63,067 nt of DNA from Geobacteraceae bacterium (GTDB lineage Bacteria; Desulfobacterota; Desulfuromonadia; Geobacterales; Geobacteraceae): positions 1 through 63,067 of the forward strand of contig WSYB01000044.1 in NCBI GenBank assembly GCA_009773645.1, given 5' to 3'. The position numbers were made by a program, and so were the translations under genes. Every line of letters begins with the position of its first letter. Within the stretch, counting starts at the first letter, position 1. Of the stretch, positions 1 through 8,342 are shown piece by piece. The notes below the pieces were generated by a model. It searched no databases, had not been told where the DNA came from, and was given only the letters and a program-made list of their open reading frames with translations.

Positions 1-475
1 GCTTCAGAAATCGTACTGGCTCATTATGAGCTTCTTCAGGCACAAGGAATGCGCTTACACAATTGCCTGATGTTGAATTACTTTTGTACCCTTTAGTATG
101 TGAGTTTTCGAAGGAATACGGATACATGCTATTAATGCGCTGATATAGTTCTGGAGAGTGGAATGAAATGTGACCACCGTCAGATATTTCTTTTCTGATT
201 TCGGTATGGATCGACTCCTCCGCAACGAGAAATTTCAGGTATTTTTCAAAGACCTGGGAAGCTTGAACTTCTGATGAGTAAAAGCTCGCAACACCATCAG
301 CATCCTTCTCGATTATCGCTCTTCCCATATACTCATCTAGGCACCCCAAGATGAAAAATATGGCTTTAACTCCGGGCAGGACATCTTCTTGTTTAGAGTT
401 ACGATTTTCCTGACCAGAAGCAGAAGTCGCGAAGAGTAGCAAAGGGACCAAAGCGGCGAGGATCAATCTTCTCAT
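1..475 (-). CDS. Small exported protein of unknown function (3' end beyond window)
   Basis: The reading frame is open from an ATG at 475 to the window edge, giving about 158 residues with no stop. An AAAGGA ribosome site lies 5 bases before the start. The N-terminus (MRRLILAALVPLLLFATSAS) is a clear signal peptide with a probable cut after Ala-Ser, so the protein is exported. The mature part is hydrophilic with scattered Cys; it has no motif that I recognise. A perfect 13-bp inverted repeat sits 25 bases upstream of the start. The gene runs in the same direction as uvrB but is separated from it by about 180 bases that include two hairpins, so it is probably a separate unit. The function is unknown. 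Confidence 0.7.
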   Translation of the reverse strand, partial: MRRLILAALVPLLLFATSASGQENRNSKQEDVLPGVKAIFFILGCLDEYMGRAIIEKDADGVASFYSSEVQASQVFEKYLKFLVAEESIHTEIRKEISDGGHISFHSPELYQRINSMYPYSFENSHTKGYKSNSTSGNCVSAFLVPEEAHNEPVRFLK

Positions 476-499
476 TTTTATCCTTTCAATTCGTAATTG

Positions 500-529
500 A
501 CCGGTTCACGCGCGCACGCGTGAACCGGT
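500..529. repeat. Perfect 13-bp inverted repeat with 4-base loop
   Basis: Arms ACCGGTTCACGCG and CGCGTGAACCGGT flank CGCA. The structure lies 25 bp before the start of the exported-protein gene and about 125 bp past the end of uvrB. There is no T-tract on either side, so a simple intrinsic terminator is unlikely. It could be an operator, a 5' UTR hairpin or a small repeat. Confidence 0.6.
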
Positions 530-600
530 GATCTACCCAAATGGAATATTTACTCTGCGCACATGAAAATATATGGGAACCAGGAACATCCCCTGGATTA

Positions 601-620
601 CCTCTCCGACGCGGGAGAGG
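601..620 (-). terminator. Hairpin just past uvrB (CCTCTCC/GGAGAGG)
   Basis: A 7-bp stem with a 6-base GC-rich loop lies 33-52 bases beyond the uvrB stop codon in the direction of transcription. It resembles the GGGAGGG hairpins seen elsewhere in the window. No run of T follows, so terminator function is only suggested by position. Confidence 0.35.
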
Positions 621-652
621 GGTAACCGGTCCCTTCGGAAGTCAGACTCCCC

Positions 653-2647
653 TCACTTCAGCGCCAACTCCATATCCTCCAGCCCCCGGACCCGATCCCT
701 GAGCTCGGCCGCCTTCTCGAAATCCAGCCCCTTGGCGGCCGCCAGCATCTCCTTCCTGAGCTTCTTCACCAGTTTGGGGATGTCCTTGAGCGGCACGTAC
801 TCTTCCAAGGCTTCGGCGGCGATCGGGATGGTGTAGTAATCCCGCTCCTCGACCGATTCGAGGATGGTGCGTAAGCCCTTCTTCACGCTCTGGGGGGTGA
901 TGTTGTGCGCCCGATTGTATTCCGTTTGAATTGATCTCCGTCTGGTTGTCTCGTCTATGCACGCCTGCATCGACTGGGTTACGACGTCGGCATACATGAT
1001 GACGTGGCCGGCAAGGTTCCGTGCGGCCCGGCCGCAGGTCTGGATGAGGGAGCGCGCGGAGCGGAGGAACCCCTCCTTGTCTGCGTCCAGGATCGCCACC
1101 AGGGAGACTTCCGGGATGTCGAGCCCTTCCCGCAGCAGGTTGATCCCCACCAGCACGTCGAACTCCCCCAGACGCAGATCACGGATGATCTGCATCCGCT
1201 GGATGGTGTCGATGTCGGAGTGGAGGTACTTTACCCGTATCCCCAGCTCCCGGTAGTAATCGGTGAGGTCTTCCGCCATCCGCTTGGTGAGGGTGGTGAC
1301 CAGCACCCGCTCTCCCCTGGCCACGGTCTCCCGGATCATGTGGAGGAGGTCGTCCACCTGGCCGGAGGCGGGACGCACCTGTATCTCAGGGTCGATGAGC
1401 CCGGTGGGGCGGATTACCTGCTCTACCACGACCCCATCCGACTTCTTCAATTCGTAATCGGCCGGAGTGGCGGATACATAGACCGTCAGGTTCAGCTTTT
1501 CAGTGAACTCCTTAAAGTTGAGGGGGCGGTTGTCGAGGGCGGACGGGAGACGGAAACCGTAATTGACGAGGGTTTCCTTGCGGCTCCGGTCGCCCCGGTA
1601 CATTCCCCCCACCTGCGAGACGGTGATGTGGGACTCATCGATAAACAAGATGAAATCCTGCGGAAAGTAATCGATAAGGGTGTAAGGGGGCTCGCCCGGC
1701 GCACGGCCGTCAAGGTGGCGGGAATAGTTCTCTATACCCTGGCAGAACCCCATCTCCTCGATCATCTCGATATCGAAGTAGGTCCGTTGTTCTATCCGCT
1801 GAGCCTCTACCAGCATGTTGCGCTCCTTGAACCAGCGGATCCGTTCCTCCAGCTCCAGTCTTATCTGTTCTACGGCCCGCTCCATGGTCTCTCGGGTTGC
1901 CACATAGTGGGATGCCGGATAAATTGCGCACTTGGAAAGCTTTTGTATTACCTGGCCACGCAGGGGGTCTATCTGGCTGAGCCCTTCCACCGTGTCGCCG
2001 AAAAATTCGATGCGTAACGCCAGCTCATCGTCGTGGGCAGGGAAAATCTCCACGATGTCGCCCCGGACCCGGAAGGCGCCGCGGTGAAAATCCACATCGT
2101 TGCGCTCGTACTGGATTTCCACCAGCTTTTTCAGGAGCTCGTCCCGGTCCAGCCGGTCCCCCTGGTGGAAGAAGATATGCATTTCCTGGTAGGAGTCGGG
2201 TGACCCGATACCGTATATGCAGGAGACCGATGCTACGATGATCACGTCCCGGCGGGTGAGGAGGCTTCGCGTTGCCGAGTGGCGCATCTTGTCGATTTCG
2301 TCGTTTATGGAGGAGTCTTTTTCAATGAAGGTGTCGGTGGTGGGGAGATAGGCTTCGGGCTGGTAGTAGTCATAATAGGAAACGAAATACTCCACGGCGT
2401 TCTCCGGGAAGAGTTCCCTGAACTCGCCGTACAGCTGGGCTGCCAGAGTCTTGTTGGGGGCGAGGACCAGGGCGGGGCGGTTGACATTGGCGATGACGTT
2501 GGCCATGGTGAAGGTTTTGCCTGAACCGGTCACCCCCAAAAGGACCTGGTCCGGGTCGCCGCGCACGATTCCTTCTGAAAGTTCCTCTATGGCCCGCGGC
2601 TGGTCACCCCGCGGCTCGTAGTCGCTCGTAAGTTTGAATTCATTCAT
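653..2647 (-). CDS. uvrB: Excinuclease ABC subunit B (UvrB)
   Basis: UvrB is the damage-verifying helicase-like subunit of nucleotide excision repair. It receives lesions from UvrA and recruits UvrC for incision in the cytoplasm. The 664 residues match the usual family length. Visible landmarks are Walker A GVTGSGKT at 38-45, the beta-hairpin sequence [12 protein letters not shown] that clamps the strand, motif II DESH, the helicase C region ending [11 protein letters not shown], and a C-terminal UVR domain ([14 protein letters not shown]) that binds UvrC. The chosen ATG gives the normal N-terminus ([14 protein letters not shown]); no strong Shine-Dalgarno is visible. The gene is not obviously in an operon with its neighbours. 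Identification is secure. Confidence 0.98.
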   Translation of the reverse strand: MNEFKLTSDYEPRGDQPRAIEELSEGIVRGDPDQVLLGVTGSGKTFTMANVIANVNRPALVLAPNKTLAAQLYGEFRELFPENAVEYFVSYYDYYQPEAYLPTTDTFIEKDSSINDEIDKMRHSATRSLLTRRDVIIVASVSCIYGIGSPDSYQEMHIFFHQGDRLDRDELLKKLVEIQYERNDVDFHRGAFRVRGDIVEIFPAHDDELALRIEFFGDTVEGLSQIDPLRGQVIQKLSKCAIYPASHYVATRETMERAVEQIRLELEERIRWFKERNMLVEAQRIEQRTYFDIEMIEEMGFCQGIENYSRHLDGRAPGEPPYTLIDYFPQDFILFIDESHITVSQVGGMYRGDRSRKETLVNYGFRLPSALDNRPLNFKEFTEKLNLTVYVSATPADYELKKSDGVVVEQVIRPTGLIDPEIQVRPASGQVDDLLHMIRETVARGERVLVTTLTKRMAEDLTDYYRELGIRVKYLHSDIDTIQRMQIIRDLRLGEFDVLVGINLLREGLDIPEVSLVAILDADKEGFLRSARSLIQTCGRAARNLAGHVIMYADVVTQSMQACIDETTRRRSIQTEYNRAHNITPQSVKKGLRTILESVEERDYYTIPIAAEALEEYVPLKDIPKLVKKLRKEMLAAAKGLDFEKAAELRDRVRGLEDMELALK

Positions 2648-2730
2648 GGCAGCATTTTACCATGATCATCAGGGTTTTGCATTGATAAATGCGGGCGGGT
2701 TTGGCGGCCGTTGATTCCGATTTGTGCGTG

Positions 2731-3174
2731 TCATTCCGCTGTCTTGGGGGGTATGTTCATGATCATCCAATATACGCCGAGCTGGCGCACCGTATCGCTG
2801 AAATGATCGAACTCCACCGGTTTGCGGATGTAGCTGTTGGCCCCGAGTGCATAACTCTCGATGATGTCCTGCTCTTCATCGGATGAAGTAAAAACCACCA
2901 CCGGCAGGAGCCTGGTCCGTACATCTGCGCGCAGACGCCGCAAAACTTCCAGGCCGTTTGTTTTAGGCAATTTCAAATCAAGCAAGACGAGCAGGGGCAT
3001 GATGCTCAGATCGCGGCCTGCATAAGCGCCGGTGCCGAAGAGGTAATCGAGGGCTTCCACACCGTCGCGCGCCACCACTGCTTCAAGGTGGATATTGCTC
3101 TTTTTCAGAGCGCGCAACGTCAGTTCCTCATCATCGGGGTTGTCTTCCACCAGCAACACATGTCTGTTTTCCAT
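2731..3174 (-). CDS. Single-domain response regulator, Rcp1-like
   Basis: A 147-residue stand-alone receiver. Acidic pocket E10-D11, phospho-acceptor D66 (LLDLKLP), Thr/Ser at about 97-98 and K118 (IRKP) are all present. The insert between beta-2 and beta-3 and the LPKTNGLEVL sequence are typical of Rcp1-type regulators that pair with kinases of the phytochrome/Cph1 style. The ATG at 3174 was chosen over an upstream in-frame start because it begins the domain (MENRHVLLVEDNPDD), has a GAGGGGG ribosome site, and lies one base after the stop of the upstream kinase gene. It is therefore translationally linked to that kinase and is its likely phosphotransfer partner. There is no output domain, so it must act by protein contact or phosphorelay. 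Confidence 0.9.
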   Translation of the reverse strand: MENRHVLLVEDNPDDEELTLRALKKSNIHLEAVVARDGVEALDYLFGTGAYAGRDLSIMPLLVLLDLKLPKTNGLEVLRRLRADVRTRLLPVVVFTSSDEEQDIIESYALGANSYIRKPVEFDHFSDTVRQLGVYWMIMNIPPKTAE

Positions 3175-3175
3175 G

Positions 3176-5383
3176 TCATCCCCCTCGAGTTGGCAGCGTA
3201 AAGTAAAATGTCGCCCCTTTGCCCGTTTCCGCTTCAACCCAGACCCGTCCCCCGTGACGGTGGATGATCCGTTGCACTGTGGCAAGGCCGATGCCGGTGC
3301 CTTCGAATTCGTTAATGCCGTGAAGGCGCTGGAAAGGGTTGAACAGTTTATGGGCGTACGTCATATCGAAGCCGACGCCGTTGTCCCGGATGAAATAGAC
3401 GATTTCCGAATTATCTGCACAGGTTCCGAATTCGATGCGGGCGGAAGGCTGTTTGCCGCTGAACTTCCAGGCGTTGCCGAGGAGGTTTTCCAGCATGATC
3501 CTGAGCAGATGTGGATCTCCCTGCGTGTTGGCCACGTCGGCAACGACCAGCTCAACCCGACGCTCCGATGCATCTTGCATAAGTGTCGCTGCAATATCAC
3601 GGACCAGTGCGCTGAGATCGACCACATGGCGGCGCATTTCGCTGCGCGTGACCTTGGAGAGGTTGAGCAGGTCGTCGATCAACTCCCCCATACGCACAGC
3701 GGCAGTGCCGATTCGTACGAGATATTCTTTGACGGAATCCTCCAGACGATCGGCATACTCAGTCATGAGGATTTTGCTGAAACCGTCGATGCCGCGCAAC
3801 GGAGTACGCAGGTCATGGGATACCGAGTAGCAGAACGCTTCCAGCTCCTTATTGGAGGCTTCCAGCTCTGCAGTCCGTTCCACTACCCGCGCTTCAAGGT
3901 CGGCGTTGAGTTTCTGAATTTCCTCATCCACCCGTTTACGTTCGGTGATATCCCGGATTATTACCAGATCGACTGGTTCCTTCTGCCAGAGGGTCTTGGC
4001 GCCAGTCAGTTCGATAGGAACATTGGTACCCTCTTTACGGATGATGCTGGTTTCGTATTGGCGGGGCACTTCTTCTCCGGCGAGTCTCTTCATGAGTCTC
4101 TCTTTCAACATCGGCAGTTCAGCAGGGTTGGCCAATTGATCCATCGGGATAGTTTGCAGTTCCTTTATGGTGTATCCCGTGATTTCAGCGGCCTGACGAT
4201 TGGCATACAAATGCCTTCCGTTGCTGGTGGAAATCAATATTCCTACGTTGGCGTTGTCCGCCAGAGCCCTGAAATTGGTTTCACTTTCCAGCAGGGCCGC
4301 CTGCTGCCGGTCCAGCGTGGCGACCATCTGGTTGAAGGCCCTTGCCAGGGTGCCGATTTCGTCTTTCGAATCGATAGCGATCAGTTTTTGCGCCCCTGAT
4401 TTTTCCGGTAATGTTTCCACATGCCCGGCAAAAGCCAATAGCGGCGCGGTCAGGCGTTTCATCAACAGCCAGACTATGCCGAGCATGGCGGCCGTCCCGG
4501 CCAACGTCGCCCAGATGAAGTAATTCATTGCCTGGTACAGTGGCGCGTAGGCTTCGGCCAGTGGGTAGCTGGACCCCACGACCCAGTTGGTCGCGTGCAG
4601 ATGCTTGAAGGAGGAGAGCACCGGTACCCCTTTTGAGGTGACGGTTTCCCCGGTCCCTTCAAAACCGGCATACGCCTTGTCAAACAGTTTGTTTGCCCCC
4701 GACAATGCAGCCGGTTTCAGAATCCTCTCCTTATCCGGGTGTACGATCATGACCCGATTGCTGTCGGTGAGAAAGATATAGCCGGTCCTGCCGATTTTGA
4801 TGCGGGACATGTCCTGGAGAAGGTTTTTCCCTAAAAGATCGAAACTGCCGCCGAGGATTGCAATGAGTTTGCCTCCGTTGTCAAAAAGCGGAACGGTCAG
4901 CATGATCGCCGGATGACCCGGCGTATGAGTGGAGGTATAAGGGTTGGAAATGTAGGGCTTTTCTGTTGCAACGGTCTTCTGATAGAATTCGCGGAAAGAG
5001 ATGTCCCTCCCCCTCCGGCCGGGGAGGTAGGGGCTCTCGGCAATCAGTTTCCCCTCACCGGAGAAAAGGAAGAGGCCGTTGTCAAATATGGATGCCAGGG
5101 TATATCTGGAGTCGAGAAAATGCTGAGCCCGGCTGGGATGTTGAAGGTCCTCCGGGGAAATCTTTGCGGCGCCGGCAATTAAGGCCTTGTGGGCGATACG
5201 GAGCTTGTCGTCGATACTGTCGGCCAGGGAGGAGACCAGCGAAAACTGCTGGCTTGATATGGTGTGTTTGAATTTTTTTTCAAAGTAAGAGAGGACAAAA
5301 TAGGCCGTGGCAGCGGTAAAGATGACGAACAGGACAGAAACCGTCAATGCCGTTTTTGTTTTCAGGCTGAGGTTTATTAACAT
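3176..5383 (-). CDS. Membrane sensor histidine kinase (Cache-HAMP-PAS-HisKA-HATPase)
   Basis: The 735-residue protein has a transmembrane helix near 10-30, a periplasmic Cache-type domain to about 275, a second helix near 285-305, HAMP, a PAS domain near 370-490 ending in ITERKR, a short coiled coil, H-box SHDLRTPLRGIDGF and an HATPase domain with N and G boxes (DNGVGFDM, GTGIGLATVQRI). It probably senses a small ligand outside the inner membrane and phosphorylates the receiver encoded next. The ATG at 5383 (MLINLSLKTK) has a good GGAG site seven bases upstream; an in-frame ATG at 5413 has none. The C-terminal kinase half closely resembles those of three other kinases in this window. The ligand is unknown. 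Confidence 0.92.
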   Translation of the reverse strand: MLINLSLKTKTALTVSVLFVIFTAATAYFVLSYFEKKFKHTISSQQFSLVSSLADSIDDKLRIAHKALIAGAAKISPEDLQHPSRAQHFLDSRYTLASIFDNGLFLFSGEGKLIAESPYLPGRRGRDISFREFYQKTVATEKPYISNPYTSTHTPGHPAIMLTVPLFDNGGKLIAILGGSFDLLGKNLLQDMSRIKIGRTGYIFLTDSNRVMIVHPDKERILKPAALSGANKLFDKAYAGFEGTGETVTSKGVPVLSSFKHLHATNWVVGSSYPLAEAYAPLYQAMNYFIWATLAGTAAMLGIVWLLMKRLTAPLLAFAGHVETLPEKSGAQKLIAIDSKDEIGTLARAFNQMVATLDRQQAALLESETNFRALADNANVGILISTSNGRHLYANRQAAEITGYTIKELQTIPMDQLANPAELPMLKERLMKRLAGEEVPRQYETSIIRKEGTNVPIELTGAKTLWQKEPVDLVIIRDITERKRVDEEIQKLNADLEARVVERTAELEASNKELEAFCYSVSHDLRTPLRGIDGFSKILMTEYADRLEDSVKEYLVRIGTAAVRMGELIDDLLNLSKVTRSEMRRHVVDLSALVRDIAATLMQDASERRVELVVADVANTQGDPHLLRIMLENLLGNAWKFSGKQPSARIEFGTCADNSEIVYFIRDNGVGFDMTYAHKLFNPFQRLHGINEFEGTGIGLATVQRIIHRHGGRVWVEAETGKGATFYFTLPTRGG

Positions 5384-5511
5384 GCCGCTTCTCCGTACAA
5401 GATCTGAAAGCATCTTGTTACATCAACATATATATCACGTTAATTAAATAATATCAATATATGCAGCCGGCAAAATCTTCGCTGCCGTCATCCGTGGGTC
5501 CTCTTAGCATC

Positions 5512-5540
5512 TTGATTTTTTACCAATATGGTGCAATACT
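5512..5540 (+). promoter_or_regulatory. Possible sigma-70 promoter for tatA
   Basis: TTGATT and AATACT are separated by 17 bases and lie 37 bases upstream of the tatA start. The -10 box matches consensus at four of six positions, so this is a moderate candidate. Confidence 0.4.
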
Positions 5541-5576
5541 TATTCCAAACTTACGAATTTCTTGTGGAGGGTTAAT

Positions 5577-5768
5577 ATGTTCGGATTTGGCATGCCTGAA
5601 TTAATAGTCGTTCTTGTCATAGTACTGGTGGTGTTCGGTGCGGGGAGGCTTCCCGAGATCGGCAGCGCGCTGGGAAAGAGCATCAAGAACTTCAAGAGGG
5701 CGTCCGATGGCAAGGATGAGATCGAGATCAAGGCGAAGAAAGAGGATGAAACCAAAAAGGAGGGTTAA
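5577..5768 (+). CDS. tatA: Sec-independent translocase protein TatA/E
   Basis: A 63-residue protein with the TatA plan: a short N-terminus ([10 protein letters not shown]), one hydrophobic helix (residues 7-22), an [10 protein letters not shown] hinge, an amphipathic helix ([11 protein letters not shown]) and a charged, Lys/Glu-rich tail. TatA forms the channel that carries folded proteins across the inner membrane. An upstream in-frame ATG at 5562 exists, but the ATG at 5577 has GGAGGG five bases upstream and gives the family's usual N-terminus. No tatB or tatC lies nearby, so the gene is a stand-alone tatA as in many deltaproteobacteria. It is followed at once by a hairpin terminator. Confidence 0.93.
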   Translation: MFGFGMPELIVVLVIVLVVFGAGRLPEIGSALGKSIKNFKRASDGKDEIEIKAKKEDETKKEG

Positions 5769-5778
5769 ACCCTCCTTT
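5756..5778 (+). terminator. Hairpin terminator of tatA
   Basis: AAAGGAGGGT and ACCCTCCTTT form a perfect 10-bp stem around a 3-base loop. The tatA stop codon lies in the loop. The descending arm ends in TTT. Because the stem starts with AAA, it could also stop transcription from the other side. Confidence 0.65.
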
Positions 5779-5831
5779 CCTGTCAGCCCGCTAATAGGGC
5801 CAATTCTAATAGTATCCCATTTCCTGGGAAA

Positions 5832-7088
5832 TTAAAGAGTGAAATAGAAGGACGCCCCATTTCCTACCTCTCCTTCGGCCCAGACCCGGCCTCCGTGGCG
5901 CTGGATGATCCTTTGTACGGTGGCCAGGCCGATTCCGTGTCCTTCGAATTCAGCCGCGCTATGCAGACGCTGGAAAGGGAAGAACAGCTTGTCTGCTTGA
6001 GCCATCTCAAATCCTGCCCCGTTGTCACGGACAAAATATGTCCGTTCCGCCCCGATTTCCGTCACTCCGAATTCAATCTCAGCCCCTTCCCGCTTGCAGG
6101 TGTACTTCCAGGCGTTACCGAGGAGGTTTTCCAGGACTACCCGCAAGAGCCGCATATCCCCATGGGCTGTTACTCCTTCCCCGATAATGAAGGTAACCCG
6201 GCGTTCCGGTTCATTCTGCCGGAGGGCTACGGCAATGGCGCGCGCCATGCTGCTGAGGTCAAGTGTTTCCGGGCGGATCTCACTCTTAGTCAGCCGTGAG
6301 AAATTCAGCAGGGTGCTGATGAGCTGGTCCATGCGCCGGGTTTGGTTGTAAATTTGTCGTACAAAGCCCATGCACTGTTCATCGAGCTTGTCGCCACACA
6401 ATTCCGTGATTACCTGACAGAAGCCGTTGATGTTGGTAAGAGGCGAGCGGAGGTCATGGGAGACCGAGTAGCTGAAAGCTTCCAGCTCCCGGTTGGCTAC
6501 TGCCAGCTGTTCATTGAGCGCGTTCAACTCGTCCCGGGCTCGGATCAGCTCGTTGTTCTTCTGGATGGCGGCCTCATACGTGGAGAGGAGGAGGTCGAGG
6601 ATCTGCCGGCGGTCGGCGGTTATGACGTATTTCTCACCGGAAAAGTATATCTCCAGGCCCGGCAGCGAGGTGCGCTCCGGGAGCTGGTAGCGGTTCACCA
6701 GCATGTATCTTATGCGGGTAAGGAGATATTCTTCACTGTAAGGTTTAGTGATGAAGTTATCTGCACCGCACTCCAGTCCCCTGATGACATCCTGCGGGTC
6801 GGAAAGGGAGGTCAGGAGGATTACGGGAATATTCCGGCAGTCGTCAATCGCCTTGATACGACGGCACAGTTCGTAGCCGTTTATCCCCGGCATGATTATG
6901 TCGCTGATAATGAGTGCCGGCTTCTGCTCCTCCAGCATGGCGAGGGCTGTTTTGCCGTTGCCGGCGACCAGAACCCGATAGCCGTGCTTTCCCAGGATGT
7001 GGCGCAGCCGCTCCGCCTGGGTGATACTGTCTTCGATGACGAGTATCTCTTCGCCGGACAGAGCGTTTTCTTCCTTATGGCTTGCCAT
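5832..7088 (-). CDS. Hybrid receiver-histidine kinase, likely output of the chemosensory operon
   Basis: The 418-residue soluble protein begins with a REC domain (D63 in ISDIIMPGING, lysine in FITKPYS), followed by a coiled linker, H-box VSHDLRSPLTNINGF near residue 205 and an HATPase domain ending GHGIGLATVQRIIQRHGG. It has no membrane segment. It is the last gene of the minus-strand chemosensory operon, 75 bases after cheB, in the position where Wsp systems carry the diguanylate cyclase WspR. The receiver is therefore a probable target of the CheA homologue, and the kinase would pass the signal on. The ATG at 7088 is spaced seven bases from GGAG; the ATG at 7094 is too close to it. Its kinase module is nearly the same as those at 15384 and 27873. 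Confidence 0.88.
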   Translation of the reverse strand: MASHKEENALSGEEILVIEDSITQAERLRHILGKHGYRVLVAGNGKTALAMLEEQKPALIISDIIMPGINGYELCRRIKAIDDCRNIPVILLTSLSDPQDVIRGLECGADNFITKPYSEEYLLTRIRYMLVNRYQLPERTSLPGLEIYFSGEKYVITADRRQILDLLLSTYEAAIQKNNELIRARDELNALNEQLAVANRELEAFSYSVSHDLRSPLTNINGFCQVITELCGDKLDEQCMGFVRQIYNQTRRMDQLISTLLNFSRLTKSEIRPETLDLSSMARAIAVALRQNEPERRVTFIIGEGVTAHGDMRLLRVVLENLLGNAWKYTCKREGAEIEFGVTEIGAERTYFVRDNGAGFEMAQADKLFFPFQRLHSAAEFEGHGIGLATVQRIIQRHGGRVWAEGEVGNGASFYFTL

Positions 7089-7163
7089 GGGCATGCTCCT
7101 TTTTGATTATCCGCCGCTTCCCGGATAGAGCCATAATCCTAAATTCAGCAGTTTCAAATGTAA

Positions 7164-8207
7164 TCAGTTTCCATTCGTCAGGCGTTCAAGCATTGCGGCG
7201 ATCTTGCCCGGTGAAAGCGTATAAGTCGCTGCCCCGGCACGCACCGCTTCCGCCGGCATGCCATAAATCACCGAACTGGCCTTGTCCTGCACGATGGTGA
7301 CAGCCCCTTTTCCCTTCAGCAGCAGCAATTCATCCACTCCGTCCTTCCCCATCCCGGTAAGGAGCACGCCGGCCGCGTTCTTCCCATAGACATCGGCAAC
7401 GGAACGGAAGAGCGCGGAAACCGAAGGACGCAGGCCATTTTCAGGGGACTCTCCGCTCAGCTTGATCCGGCCGCCGGCCTCCACCAGCAGATGAAATCCG
7501 TCCGGAGCGACGTACGCATGGCCGGGGAGAAGATGCTCACCCTGGGAGGCGACATGAACCGGCAGCCGGGACGAGAGGGCGAGCCACTCCGCAAAGCCAT
7601 GGATAAATCCCGCCGCCATGTGCTGCACTATCAGGACCGGCACGGGAAAATTCTCGCCCAGCGCCGACAGGATGGTCTGGATAACCACCGGCCCACCGGT
7701 CGAGGCGCCGATGGCCACCACCTGGAGCTTCGCCGGGGCCTCATCGCTGATCACAACCTGCGGCGGAGTGGAGACCCTGTTCCGGGATCGCGGCCACCGT
7801 TTCACCACCTTGACTTCTGCCATCAGTTTCACCGTCCGGACCAGGGAGCCGACCTCCCGCTCATGATCGGGGTGACCGGCGCCTCTCGGTTTCGGCAGGG
7901 CGACGAGGGCACCCGCCTCCATGGCATGGAATGACGTCATAACCTCTTCCGGGTCAAGGTTGCCGCTCAGGATGATGATCGGGGTGGGATGCGTCTCCAT
8001 GATCCTGCGCGTGGCGTCGAGGCCGTTCATCAGCGGCATGAAAACGTCCATGGTGATGACGTCGGGAGACAGGCGTTCCACCGCTTTTAGGGCCTCTTCC
8101 CCGTTATGCGCGGTGCCGACCACGTGAATCCCGGGATCGGCGCTGAAGATCCGCTCCAGAAAAAGCCGCATGCTGGCTGAATCATCGACTATCAGGACTT
8201 TTATCAT
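7164..8207 (-). CDS. cheB: Chemotaxis-type protein-glutamate methylesterase CheB (WspF-like)
   Basis: The 347 residues form a REC domain (D54 in ITMDVFMP) joined to a CheB methylesterase domain. The catalytic triad is visible: Ser in GASTGGP, His in VQHMAAGF and Asp in GMGKDG. CheB removes methyl groups, or deamidates glutamine, on the receptor and is activated by phosphorylation from CheA, giving adaptation. The start has GAGGAAC eight bases upstream. It lies downstream of the cheA hybrid and upstream of the REC-kinase, so it corresponds to WspF in the Wsp layout. A GGGGGAGGG hairpin repeat separates it from cheA. Confidence 0.95.
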   Translation of the reverse strand: MIKVLIVDDSASMRLFLERIFSADPGIHVVGTAHNGEEALKAVERLSPDVITMDVFMPLMNGLDATRRIMETHPTPIIILSGNLDPEEVMTSFHAMEAGALVALPKPRGAGHPDHEREVGSLVRTVKLMAEVKVVKRWPRSRNRVSTPPQVVISDEAPAKLQVVAIGASTGGPVVIQTILSALGENFPVPVLIVQHMAAGFIHGFAEWLALSSRLPVHVASQGEHLLPGHAYVAPDGFHLLVEAGGRIKLSGESPENGLRPSVSALFRSVADVYGKNAAGVLLTGMGKDGVDELLLLKGKGAVTIVQDKASSVIYGMPAEAVRAGAATYTLSPGKIAAMLERLTNGN

Positions 8208-8256
8208 TCATTTGTTCCTCATTGCTGCTTATACCAACTTTGCCACTTTCAGCTTC

Positions 8257-8335
8257 CCCCTCCCCAGCCCTCCCCCGCCGGGGGAGGGGACGACTGCTCC
8301 TCCACCCAGCGGGGGGAGGTTGGGAGGGGGGAAAA
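8257..8335. repeat. GGGGGAGGG hairpin repeat between cheA and cheB
   Basis: The stretch contains CCCTCCCCCGCCGGGGGAGGG, a near-perfect stem, followed by a second imperfect copy (CACCCAGCGGGGGGAGGTTGG). Similar sequences lie at 27837 and 39766. Inside an operon it could stall or end transcription and so set the cheA to cheB ratio. That role is inferred. Confidence 0.6.
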
Positions 8336-8342
8336 GTTTTTC

